64,000 bases of DNA from Nectonema munidae (Eukaryota; Nematomorpha; Nectonematoida; Nectonematidae). Position 1 is the first letter of the stretch, and the number at the start of each line of letters is the position of its first letter. Below the pieces are notes generated by a model. The model did no database searches and was not told where the DNA came from. It saw only the letters and a list, made by a program, of their open reading frames with translations. Position numbers and translations under genes: made by a program. Positions 34,701-43,277 of the stretch are shown here, piece after piece. The DNA is taken from contig JAUIRK010000928.1 of NCBI GenBank assembly GCA_030549495.1, forward strand, positions 695,001 to 759,000. Reading direction: 5' to 3'.

Positions 34701-36593
34701 ATATGTCTGCTTTTGTTCCTAAAAAAACTCGTCTTTCTTTTAATACTAATCTCAGCATTTATCTTGAAGGTCCCAAGGACTTTCTTTCTTCAGAATTTCC
34801 AACTTTAAAAGATGTATTTTTAGACAACAAAACCTCATATGCATGCAAGATCAAAATGTAAAAAATGTAAACTTGCATAAAATTTTTTTGAAAGTAGCTG
34901 AAAAAATTATTAAACGATGGTCTGAATCAAACAGTGACTTTAAAGAACCAGTGATTTGTAGTCAAAAAAACATCCAACAACGAATGAATCGAGCTTGGTC
35001 CGTTTTTTCTTTAATATCAAAAAATAAAGCTACAGAATTTATAAAAAAACTTTTGCGAAGGAAAACTTGAAAAACTATTTGATATAACTTTTTGTAGATG
35101 TCTTATTGTTCGTTGTAAAGAAGACAATACTTATTGCAAAGTAAATTGTAAAGATTCTGCTCATCGTATTTGTAATTGTGAATTAAAAATGAAACTACCT
35201 AAAAAAGAATTACTTTGGATAAAAAATCAACGTGAAAAACATGGAAGCATCTCTTCGATGCAAGAAGTTAATTTAGATGTTAAAGAAACAAAAAAACAAA
35301 ATTTCTGATCTCATGACCTCAATCAGAAATTCTCGTTAACTCTTAATTTTTCACTGAATTTCTGCAGCTTATAGTAATTTTAAACTAAAAAGAAATATGT
35401 AAAAAAAAATTTATATAATTAAAAGTTTGCTTGAAATATAACAAAAGATAAGAAGAATATATTTCTTCATTTTATACCTTAATTCTGACCAGAAATGTCT
35501 ACTAGTATAATAGAAGTCTTGGTTATCCTCAGCATTATAAACATTATTTATCGTTAAATTTGTCAACTTTGACTGAATTTAATGATGTTTACATTAAAAG
35601 TTTATTCTATTTTATTTTTTTTACTTATTCTTATTTTCTAAGAGACAGAAACAAGTTTTCTGAATTAAATTCGATAGGCGCACGTCCGACGGGGGCCAAA
35701 ATAACCTTCGCCTTTTTTTTTAATTTCAACAAAAAAACGACAAAGATTTACACTCAAAGCAATCTAATAGCTCAATTTCTGAATCAGATGATACCGATAA
35801 AATAGAGAGTAAAACATCATTAAATGACATAATAAAAAATGAGATGAGTGACTTAAGCCCTCTCCCCCCCCCCCCAGGTAAATCCATGCCTAGTATTGTA
35901 TGTATGTATGTAACCACATTAACCTTGTATAACTTGGGTAGCTTCAGTTCCGCCCATTTTGTTCTATGAAAATGAATGTTTGCAGGCTTCATAATGAATG
36001 TTCTGTGGCATGTTTTGTATTTGGTTTGATGAAGCGTAAGAGACACGAGAGAGAACTAAGGCTTACAGGCTAAATTTAAGGTTGGTGAGTAAGAGATTGT
36101 GAGTTTACGCCATAAGTTTAGCAGTATTAAAAGATAGAGACAGACTTTAGGTATAAGCTGGTAAACAATTGTAGATAGGAACACGCATGCATGATGTTAT
36201 TTTTAGGGTTACTGTAATGATATACTCACTATTCTTGTAGAAAGAGATGATTCAAAACCATTAATGAAAACGCAAGAATATTTTTTCAGGAATTGTGAGG
36301 AGAAATCTTCGAGTAGGCACATTTTCGATCCCAATCCCGTCAAAAGAATATTAAATCCGCTTCTACCTCGAAAAAAGTAAAAAATGATTGTTCCTCAAAA
36401 CTCAAAAAGCTTAAATCAAAATTTAATGAAATTTTACTCTAATAGAGCAAGCCAGTGAGGAAACTGTTTGCTTTGCAATTCGTCATTCTTCTCTTCATCC
36501 TTATTTTTAGGATTGGCATGTTTGGAAAGAATATCATGCATCTCTGCTTTATCAATTTTGAGCCAATTCATATACTTATCAAAATTTTTTAAT
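19694..36593 (-). CDS. Origin recognition complex subunit 2, C-terminal part (7 exons)
   Basis: ORC2 is a core subunit of the nuclear complex that marks replication origins. Exons on the minus strand are 36593-36438, 36362-36230, 34234-34141, 27816-27673, 23935-23684, 21505-21387 and 19774-19694, giving about 325 residues (human ORC2 is 577). All six junctions keep frame. Diagnostic stretches in order: QFPHWLALL-E-SGFNILLTGLGSK (cf. SRWMLQLHEGFNIVLYGLGSK); CVFINGF; YFCCIHSIDA; FHFMASIDHINACLLWD (cf. IYLIASIDHLNAPLMWD); YAPFIEE; RNFLVTNETSLRGLLREFLD (winged-helix domain); and DEIDACEVIVVNLHVDTVKD before the stop. The usual AAA+-like fold is inferred from family knowledge. Introns are heavily colonised: a CR1-like LINE in the 23.9-27.7 kb intron, and a hAT and a SINE in the 27.8-34.1 kb intron. 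The 5' exons, which should encode the disordered N-terminus and end two bases into a codon, were not found. Confidence 0.93.
21387..21505 (-). CDS. ORC2 exon, winged-helix region
   Basis: The acceptor is TTTATGCAG and the donor GTAAATC. After GA completes a glycine codon, 39 codons read LKFFDLLKLAQRNFLVTNET and on to EFLDHDILKIKK. This parallels LSFQDFYQQCREAFLVNSD...LTEFRDHKL in human ORC2. Confidence 0.92.
23684..23935 (-). CDS. ORC2 exon following the IDHIN motif
   Basis: Acceptor TTTAAG, donor GTAAAG. TT completes a leucine codon, then WDAVMLAQFNWVTFFVPTYA and PFIEETQSCS... to ISSHSEESS, plus one base. It aligns with [20 protein letters not shown] and the later LTPNARGIF region (here TTYNAKQLFALIAEDF). 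Confidence 0.9.
24035..24185 (+). repeat. Diverged repeat, unit a (partner at 27310-27440)
   Basis: This stretch aligns almost without gaps to 27310-27440, e.g. gtctgctttctt and the following ~60 bases. In one frame unit a reads FKTNGLLSFSMEFYIPKAD and GFHF; unit b reads FRKTRSLLSSPVKV, then FKPDDSHF. The family is not recognised. Both units lie in the same ORC2 intron, one on each side of the CR1-like LINE. Confidence 0.5.
24763..26681 (+). pseudogene. Reverse transcriptase ORF of CR1/Jockey-like LINE
   Basis: The first frame runs from about 24763 (EIEILKTSFPKIHHSRNSQ) to 25834. It includes NYRPISLVPYFSKLFEKII, QFGFRKGVSTEEAL, FIDYKKAFDSVNHE (motif A aspartate) and KGVPQGSILGPLFF. The second frame, ending at 26681, continues VNDIFL, SMYADDCVILHHS (catalytic YADD), YLGVSLDSDLSF, SKISYCNFIWS and a C-terminal VWNSLPE. 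The frames are joined by one extra T in a run of nine T at about 25814-25822. Otherwise it is open, so the copy is young or the run length is a sequencing error. Confidence 0.88.
24763..27266 (+). mobile_element. CR1/Jockey-like LINE, 5'-truncated
   Basis: This LINE is inserted in an ORC2 intron, antisense to the gene. It starts abruptly inside the region between endonuclease and RT, encodes RT to the C-terminus at 26681, and has about 550 bp of 3' UTR. The 3' end is a short (ATTCT)n tail at about 27236-27266. The missing endonuclease indicates 5' truncation at insertion. Clade placement from RT motifs is approximate. Confidence 0.88.
27310..27440 (+). repeat. Diverged repeat, unit b (partner at 24035-24185)
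   Basis: See unit a: the two align over about 120 bases, including a peptide-level match (K-T..LLS......K.D..HF). The function and family are unknown. Confidence 0.5.
27673..27816 (-). CDS. ORC2 exon with the ASIDHIN motif
   Basis: Acceptor TTTTGACAG, donor GTAAAC. GA completes an arginine codon, then SKQYFCCIHSIDASPMQNSI, ending FHFMASIDHINACL plus one base. The hydrophobic strand, IDA and ASIDHIN follow ORC2 exactly (LIHNLD...LIASIDHLNAPL). Confidence 0.92.
27820..29132 (-). other. ORC2 intron, no feature seen
   Basis: AT-rich intron with homopolymer runs and no recognised repeat or exon. Confidence 0.45.
29133..29523. mobile_element. hAT-type MITE, 391 bp
   Basis: The right end, read inward, is CAGGGGCGGATCTAGA, a familiar hAT terminus. 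The left is the diverged CACTGGCGGGTTTAAAGG. A run of about 10 C lies roughly 35 bp inside the left end. No clean 8-bp duplication remains. It sits in an ORC2 intron. Confidence 0.65.
29530..31930 (-). other. ORC2 intron, mostly unassigned
   Basis: AT-rich sequence. A hAT-like terminus CCAGTGGTTCCCAACTGG at about 30523-30540 has no visible partner. No exon was recognised. Confidence 0.4.
31941..33181 (+). mobile_element. hAT element, decayed, 1.24 kb
   Basis: Ends TAGGGATGAAAAACCG and, at the right read inward, TAGTGTTGAAAAAACCG. The 8-bp flanks aaacgtac (31933-31940) and aaatgtac (33182-33189) match at 7 of 8. It contains hAT transposase remnants in several frames and lies in an ORC2 intron, opposite in direction to the gene. 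Confidence 0.92.
32037..33018 (+). pseudogene. hAT transposase remnants
   Basis: Three open pieces in order. 32037-32354 has KVRRICKIFRKSPLKN and LILDCKTRWNSLLRMIERF, the hAT catalytic-region CxxTRWNS motif. 32409-32690 is helical. 32650-33018 has ALCTIKPTSVESERSFSATG and FFLSNLRTGLSEKSLNVLCF, the C-terminal dimerisation domain. The N-terminal BED finger and first catalytic aspartate are absent, and frameshifts separate the pieces. Confidence 0.88.
33239..33392 (-). repeat. tRNA-derived SINE copy
   Basis: On the minus strand: GGTTAGATACTCGG (A-box-like), then GGGTTCGATCCCGC (perfect B box), CTTTCCTCATAGTTCGATAC, CTTCTCGATGAAAACACC and CCACGGTACCTTTACC. The tRNA-related head and unique tail are shared with the copies at 37076 and 51786. 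Confidence 0.75.
33965..34062 (-). mobile_element. hAT terminal fragment
   Basis: The minus strand starts TAGGGATGTACCGGATAGC and goes on with several CGGATAT/GGATATTCG repeats, as in hAT termini with subterminal repeats. No other end was found. Confidence 0.4.
34141..34234 (-). CDS. ORC2 exon after the NGF motif
   Basis: The acceptor TTTTTTTCCAAG is strongly pyrimidine-rich. The donor is GTACGC. Phase 0 translation ILTQICDMVQVQSKVSPDET, then LSNIKSALSKN plus one base, fits human SVLNSITEEVLDHMG...LDQLDWI. Phases fit both neighbours. Confidence 0.8.
34347..34359. repeat. Run of 13 G
   Basis: A long G run beside a hAT-like start CAGGTGGATCTTGG (about 34316-34329). It belongs to a set of C or G runs seen near such termini in this window. 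Confidence 0.6.
34449..34590 (+). repeat. Possible tRNA-derived SINE (single copy)
   Basis: TTTAGTGGCTGCGAGG and TGGTTAGAAGCGC resemble A-box sequence, and CGGGTTTAAGCCTC, about 30 bases on, resembles a B box. I saw no second copy in the window, so this could also be a tRNA relic. Confidence 0.4.
34703..35308 (+). pseudogene. Unrecognised helical + cysteine-rich protein, broken
   Basis: An ATG at 34703 opens MSAFVPKKTRLSFNTNLSIY. A second segment (34843-35067) is helical (KVAEKIIKRWSESNSDFKEP, MNRAWSVFSLISKNKATEFI). A third (35054-35308) reads LEKLFDITFCRCLIVRCKED, then NCKDSAHRICNCELKMKLPK and WIKNQREKHGS. The LFDI motif, a cysteine cluster (spacing C-x-C, C, C, C, C-x-C) and a final basic segment recall an uncharacterised family that is repeated in several invertebrate genomes and may be transposon-borne; that recollection is not tested here. 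No terminal repeats were found. It lies in an ORC2 intron, antisense to ORC2. Confidence 0.5.
35864..35875. repeat. Run of 12 C
   Basis: The run is followed by AGGTAAATCCATGCCTAG, which read on the minus strand is a hAT-like start (CTAGGCATGGATTTACC). A possible partner end, TAGGCGCACGTCCG, lies at about 35676-35689, but no target duplication supports the pair. Confidence 0.5.
36230..36362 (-). CDS. ORC2 exon with GFNI..GLGSK
   Basis: Acceptor CGAGGTAG, consensus donor GTGAGT. One A completes a glutamate codon, then SGFNILLTGLGSKMCLLEDF, SSQFLKKYSC, VFINGFESSLSTRI in phase 0. It is a direct match to the ORC2 nucleotide-binding-like segment GFNIVLYGLGSKRDLLERF..VVINGFFP. Confidence 0.95.
36438..36593 (-). 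CDS. ORC2 exon upstream of GFNI
   Basis: Acceptor TTTTTTAG, donor GTAAAA. One base completes a codon, then LKNFDKYMNWLKIDKAEMHD, ILSKHANPKN and QSKQFPHWLALL with two bases left. Reading through the donor gives an immediate stop, so splicing is required. It precedes the exon at 36362 in phase and parallels human L..L...VLDQETLQSLL...H..LFSRWMLQL. Confidence 0.85.
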
Positions 36594-37075
36594 CTAAAAA
36601 ATAAATAATATTAGTAAATCAAATAGCCTTTTCAAGAAAAACTTACGCATGGCTTATTATATTGATATAAGTATAATAGAAAAAAAAAGGAAATCAAAAA
36701 CAACTATTTTCTTTTTTTTCAATGTCAAATCTTGTCAAAATTGTAAAATTTATTACAGTAAAAAGTGACGTTTCAAATGTTTCCATTTGTTTTTATGAGA
36801 GCATCCATTTCAAGCTTTGTATCCTCCTTTTGTCTTCTGAAAGAAGATATTTTTCAAGGCCGGACTTTGTCAGATCTTCAATCAATTGTACAACAGTTGA
36901 GACTAAACTCAGCACTATGGGAATGACCAACATCGTGTCAACAAAAATTTAGCAACATTTGGCATTTTTAGTCCATTTATTAGAAAGTGAATTTTTTCAG
37001 TCCTCAAATTGATCTTTTCAGTACATTTTGATATAATATGAAATATATTCTACTCACAAAGCAAAGAGTAGGGTT

Positions 37076-37214
37076 GGTTAGATGCTGGATTCTATAACTC
37101 AAAGTCTTGGGTTCGATCCCGCATCAAGCTTGCTTTCCTCATAGTTCGATACAAGCGGCGCTATTGTGCCTTCTCGATGAAAACATCCTATGGTACCTTT
37201 TGCACAAATTCTTA
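37076..37214 (+). repeat. tRNA-derived SINE copy
   Basis: GGTTGGTTAGATGCTGG (A-box-like), CTTGGGTTCGATCCCGCATC (B box), TTTCCTCATAGTTCGATAC, CTTCTCGATGAAAACATCC and TATGGTACCTTTTGC. It belongs to the same family as the copies at 33239 and 51786. Confidence 0.75.
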
Positions 37215-39380
37215 AGGGTGCCAGGTCAAATCTTGCCAGGAGTTCTAGTACTCCACAGTAGTTATTATTGTTTCCAAGCTAATTCTTTCATCACTACCTC
37301 TAAGCGTGTGGATGATAGCATTTTTGATGTTTCAACTATGCGCTAAAGTACCTCTCTCCAATATTTTCTAACTTCTACTTGCAAGGCTAAAGTGTCTTCA
37401 GTAAATTTACGCTGATCATTTTTACAGTTATAGGAGCATTTTGTAAATATTGCACAACCAAATTTCTTTTGACTTTTTCAGCATTTGCTATTTTAAGTGG
37501 GAACAATACGAGCATATATATAGCTCATTTCTTTCCACGCTCAACCAAAATTCTTGCCGATTTTGTGAAGTCGCCTTTTTCAACGTTTTGATCAAGCAGA
37601 TAATTCACTAAAAATTCTTTCAAGTTATTGTAAATTCTCTGACAATTAGCTGAATCAATCGATGCACACAAATCAGAACTGATATTCTTGTTACTCCGTA
37701 AGCAAATGACAAATTTTGGCAAGATTTATTGTAATTGTCAATCAACTGACTGCATTGTTGAAGTCTGGGTTGTGAAGTCAGATTTTAAAAATAGCTTTAT
37801 TCATAATTGTTAGATTAAAAAATAAATTCATAGACACTCTCTTTAGTGAACAACGTTGCAAAAACGCAACAACTTTCTTTTTTTTCGTAGCCATTTAAGA
37901 AACGACCTTGAAATATGGTACGTCATCACAGTTTTAACATTAGTTATAAATTGGTGTTTACCAAACTTTACACACTCGCGTCTCCTTGATGAGAGGCTAA
38001 AAAGTCCCGGACCCCAGCTATAAGCAGCGTGATTAATATATAGGAAAACTTTAAAATTTTTACGAGGTTTCAACAGGTATTTAGGTAAATTAGTGCGATA
38101 TCTGCAGTTGTACTCGAGCAGCAAGCTTTAAAATTAATGGCTTAATGTTTGTTGGATCATGCCATCTACAACACGCAATCTATCTACATATCTTATTTTT
38201 ATAGGTAGGAAAAAGGACACACAAATCTATTGTTATGCTGACTTGACTTGGACAGAAGTTACAATCGCCAAATGACAAATAGGTGGAGTCCGAGTCGCAA
38301 TATATTTTTCCGGCTTCACAACCCTGATTGAAGCATCAGTATAAAACGATTAAAAATTATTTCAGCTTTGGTTTCTTTTATTTTTTGTGTAAGCACATAT
38401 GGGATATATACATTACATAAAGCAATAAGGAAGGGAATGGGGCTTTCAATTGTTATAAAACATTAAATATGGAGGGGAGTCGGTAGGGCAAGGGTGTTCA
38501 AAAAAAGATCAATAATAATTTTGGAATGATTTTTGTCACCACAAATACAATTGAAACTTTACGACGTCAATTCATTCATGAAGTTAGTTCAAAAGATCAA
38601 TTCAATTTTTTAAATGATATCTGGCAAATAATCTCTCGTGAGCAACATTTAAAATTAAGAGCGCTAACAGATTATTATCATTCATTAAACTTAATTCAAG
38701 GGTTTTCAGAAAAAATAAAGAATTATGGCAAAAAACTTTATTGATGGAATATTTATATAAAAAAAAAAGTAAAAGTTCGCCCCCTCAAGGTTTCTTCAGA
38801 CAATAATATATAGAATTAGAATTATTATTTATTTAAACAAAAAAAACATCAACTTATAAGAGGGTAAACGTTTAAAATAAGTAGTAAGAAATGAATATCC
38901 TTGGCAGTGAGCTCCCTTTTCATTTTTAAAAGGAAAGTCAAAGGGGAGATAGATGGAAAAATTTTGTAGATCTTTAAAGGGTGAATAGAGCCATCAAAAT
39001 GAAGAACCTTCAGAAGAATTTAAAAAAGTGAGGAACAAACAATTATTTGTATCAAGAGAAGTTATGTATATAAATATATAGAAAATTTTGTAAGTAGTTA
39101 AACAGATATTTATGTTAAGTATATAAATATATATGTAACTGTTTCATATGTGTTAGTTAGTGTGATTTTCACACTATGAGTTAACGAAAGCAGAAATACT
39201 AAATAAAAATTAGCGACATAATATTAAACAGGAGCATTTTTATGGATAGGAGAAATCAAGATGAGAGGATAGTCATAATATTATACAATATACAAAAAAG
39301 GAAAATACTAGACAAACTGTTTAAACAATCAAAATAACAAAAGATAAACATGATATCTATATATAATATATATTTATAGT

Positions 39381-39637
39381 CAGTAGTGGGATTCAGTCGG
39401 TTCGTTAGAACCGTCTCACGGAATTTTGTGAGTTCGGCTAACGGTAAAATATTTATTTATCTCTATAGTACAGACCTTATAGTAAAATAAGCACCCACAA
39501 CATCATCATAATGATGTTTGTTTAACCATTATTTTAAAATTTTATGGGAAATAATTAAAATTGATCAATTTATTTGGTGACAAATTTGACTATTTTGTAA
39601 CAGAACTGGCTGACAAAAAAATTGGATTCCACTACTG
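39381..39637. mobile_element. hAT-type MITE, 257 bp
   Basis: Inverted ends CAGTAGTGGGATTCAG and (right, inward) CAGTAGTGGAATCCAA. They are flanked by a perfect 8-bp duplication tttatagt at 39373-39380 and 39638-39645. There is no coding capacity. Confidence 0.93.
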
Positions 39638-39645
39638 TTTATAGT

Positions 39646-41110
39646 ATATATTACATAGTGTTAAGCAATTGGGACAAAGAAATTAATTGCCACGAAAGAC
39701 TCATAAAATTAATTTTTTAAATTTTGGAAAATTAGAAAAGTCAAAAGATTTGGAGGTGTGCATTTGTAAAAGTAGTTGATTTTAATATTATCTTAGCTAG
39801 AAAGCAATTTAGAAAAGAAAAATAGTGGAATTTATTGCAAAATTCTTGTATTATGAGAGTGAATTAAGTAGTTTTGAATAAACAAGTTATTAAAGCAATC
39901 ATTCATACAATGAATTGATTTATAAAAAAAATATAGAAGAGGCTTAAACGTGAATTATTCAGAGAACGAATTAGTATAACGGTACGTGATACAGGCTATC
40001 CAAATAGCCATATTCTTTATCAGAGTAAAGCGCCGTTATACATATATTTACACGCATATAGTATTGTCTGAAGAAACCTTAAGGAGGCGATTTATTAAAT
40101 TTTTTATATACATTTCATCGATAAAATTTTTTACTATAACTGTTTATTTATTTGTAACCAACTTTATGATTGCCCTTCAGCACGATTTCGTTTGTTTTGA
40201 GAAAAAGTTGGTGAATCCTGGGTATTTATATATCCAGTTACGCTGCCCTATTATGCATAAAAAACATAGATGCAATCTAATTAGTGCAGCATAAACGATA
40301 AAAGAGACAGATAGAGAAATTTGTTAATTGAATATAGTAGATAAAACATGTGTATTAAAGCGTTTTGATGCCTTAATGTAATCAGAAAAAAAAGAGAGTG
40401 TCAGCGACAGAAAGAAGGGGTTGAAATAATTTCTAGTTACGTAATATATGTATGTTCCCTAAGACTCAGGAATTTATTTCCGATTTAAATATAATCCATC
40501 CCCTTGCTTTGTTCAATTTTTGAGAAAATTTAAAACACGCCATGGTTTGTAATGTGATACAGGGTATTCATATGCTAATACTTTTTAAAAATATATTCCA
40601 ATACAATTTTAATGCATTAATTACGTGTATACGACCAGTTTCATTTATTCGTAATTAATCATGATTTAAATTATATGACCTTCAAAAAGACCACTTTTAA
40701 TGATTCCCCTTTTGCTGTACTTGCCTATATACAATCTGATACATTAAAAAAATCTGGTATCAACCCATTTGCAAGAAGGTGAGGTCATCTTCAAGTAGCA
40801 CAATTTATTTGTATTAAATCAAGAATATAATAAATATCTAAGAATTTAGTAATATAATAAATGCTACAATTATCTTCTTATTTTGTATGCCTACATAACG
40901 GTTATATTCATTTCTCCTGGCTTAGTGTTATTAGAACATAATAAAAGGGGTAAAATAAAGGCCTCCTGAGGCATTTAGACAGACCAGAAAAGCAAATAAT
41001 TTATTAAGATCAAAAGAAAAATTTTCTTTAAAAAATACGTTATTTATTTTAATGTTAAAGAATATAAAAATATTTTCATTTTAAACATTTGTAAAATAAA
41101 TAATTTCCAT
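39646..41110. other. Unassigned AT-rich stretch
   Basis: No exon, repeat end or RNA gene was recognised. Confidence 0.35.
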
Positions 41111-41117
41111 ATTTACT

Positions 41118-41486
41118 TTACGTTAATATTTCACAAACATCTTCTATGTATTTTAAAATATGAAGTTTGGCTTTGAGGTCTTTGATATATTCTTTTTGAT
41201 CTTTATTTAAAGTATGAGAGTTTTCTATAACAGAACCAACTTTTTCCAATTGTGATTTTAATTTAATTTTTTCTTTTACTAGTACTCCATTCGAGACAAT
41301 TTCATCGCATAAATCGCTTAATGTATTTTCTTGTTCTATATATGTATCATTAAAGTTTTCAAACATTTCAGCATTCAAATTTATTGAATTATTAGATAAT
41401 TCTTTTGAAGTAATTTGAAAATTAGTTAAAATGTTTTTAAAAACATTAAATGAATTTAAATCTCCTTTCTTTTTTTGAAACATCAT
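41118..41486 (-). CDS. Hypothetical small coiled-coil protein
   Basis: This 122-residue open frame starts MMFQKKKGDLNSFNVFKNIL. It is rich in N, K, E, L and I, and its C-terminal half (EKIKLKSQLEKVGSVIENSH, YIKDLKAKLHILKYIEDVCE) has heptad-like spacing consistent with a coiled coil. It is the longest frame in the window that no known family explains. The TAA stop overlaps a good donor (AAC|GTAAAGT), so it may instead be a first or internal exon of a larger minus-strand gene. I do not recognise the protein. It lies upstream of the known ORC2 exons on the same strand, but nothing ties it to ORC2. Confidence 0.45.
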   Translation of the reverse strand: MMFQKKKGDLNSFNVFKNILTNFQITSKELSNNSINLNAEMFENFNDTYIEQENTLSDLCDEIVSNGVLVKEKIKLKSQLEKVGSVIENSHTLNKDQKEYIKDLKAKLHILKYIEDVCEILT

Positions 41487-42216
41487 TGAAATTTAATATA
41501 AAAGAAAAAATAATTTTTATAAAATAGCGGCGAAAACCTCACTAATTAAAAAATAAATGGAACGAATAAGACAGAATTTTAAAACTAAAAAACTATTTAA
41601 AAAAGTTATTTTAAAGCACCAATCTAAAACTTTCATTTATAAATTTTAGTATAGATTTATGGGTTGTTTGTGAAAACTTAGTAAATATTCTAATTCTAAA
41701 ATTTGCATGTTACTTAAAAAGACTGTGAATAAATATAATAACATACGTAACTTTGGTAATTCTGCCTTTTATTAAAAGAATTATTATGCTATTATGGAAG
41801 TTTATTCTAAATTATCTTAACCAATCAATAGATAATTAAAATAAAAAATCAAGTTAGTTAAAAAAAAAATTAGATAATTCCTGAAAATTAAGGTATAGGG
41901 AGAATTGTGATATATAGAGTAGTTTGGTAAATAATCGTAAATTTAGAGTAAGCTTTGTTTATAGATATATTTTCAATGTTTCAATTTCAATTTATTGAGA
42001 ATAATTCACCTTTTTTTTCTCGATTCAACTTCAACTCGTTCTAAAATGACTCCTAAGCCTTTTTAAATTTTTTTTATATTAACTCTTAAAAACTTAATTT
42101 TCCTTTATAAATACATTACTACTAATCTTTAAACATATTTTTTACTTTTCATTAGCTAATTTTCAATTCATATATAATATTATTTTAATTAACTTCCCTT
42201 ATTTCTTCCCACTAAT

Positions 42217-43277
42217 ATGACAAATAAAAAGGCTCGCTCTAACCCCGAATCTCCCAAATCTACAACTGACACTTTAAATCATCTATTCGATGATTACATA
42301 GCTAATACCACACTAAATTCAAACGATCTAATACTATTTAATAATCTAAAATACAACATAGCCATACATTATATAAAAACTTTCGAAAGCCAAAACATTA
42401 AGTCAACCTCAACTCAATCATACGCTAATGCTGCTAGTTTAGCCCCTACTCAATCTCATCCTAACCCAACACTCAATTCCACCATAAATACGCAAATAAC
42501 TCCACACACTAGAAAACACCTTGAACCTAACCTAACATTAAAAATCACACCACCTAACAACATTTCAACTAAAAAAGAGAAGGCCATTCACCGACAAGAT
42601 GTTATCAAAAATCTAGATACCAAAAACAACTCCCTATCAATCACTAAAACAAGATCATCCCACTCCGGCACCATCTACTTCCAATTCAAAAATATAAATC
42701 AAAAAGTCACTGCCAGAACAACACTCATAAAAAACGGTCTAAATGCTAATGACTTACCTCCACAAAAACCAAAATTCATACTGCGTGGCATCCCTACCGA
42801 TATAACATTAACCCAAATCACAAAATCTATTGAAGAAAAAAACCCACACCTTAACGCTATAGGAAAACTTGATAATCCCATACAACTAGGAAAAACGGCA
42901 CATATAGCTATACTATAATCTTAGAACCAAGCAACCCAGAAATATATAAATACCTATGTACTCAACCCAAAATCTTTCTAGGCCACCACCTACTAACACT
43001 CACCACACTAAAACCAAAAGTTAAACAATGCGAAAAATGCTTAAAATACCGTCATATATCTTCAAAATGCAACGCATCTTTACCTAACTGTGCGCACTGC
43101 GGCCACCGTGGGCATGCTACTTCATCCTGTACTCTACTAAATGACAATAGCAAAATTTCTTGCATAAATTGTCGGCAACCACATCTTGCAACATCTAAAC
43201 TCTGTAGTTTCTACACAATCCATAACAATCTAATCGTATCTCAACATAACCAAATCATAGACAACTACTCATGCTAA
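42217..43277 (+). pseudogene. LINE copy 2 ORF1
   Basis: The open part 42217-42918 matches copy 1 ORF1 (LTLKITPP, RSSHSGTIYFQFKN, QKPKFILRGIPTDI). A frameshift near 42905 moves the rest to another frame, which encodes ILEPSNPEIYKYL, knuckles CEKCLKYRHISSKC and CAHCGHRGHATSSC, and CINCRQPHLATSKLC. The stop is the TAA of the ATGCTAA shared with ORF2. Confidence 0.9.
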
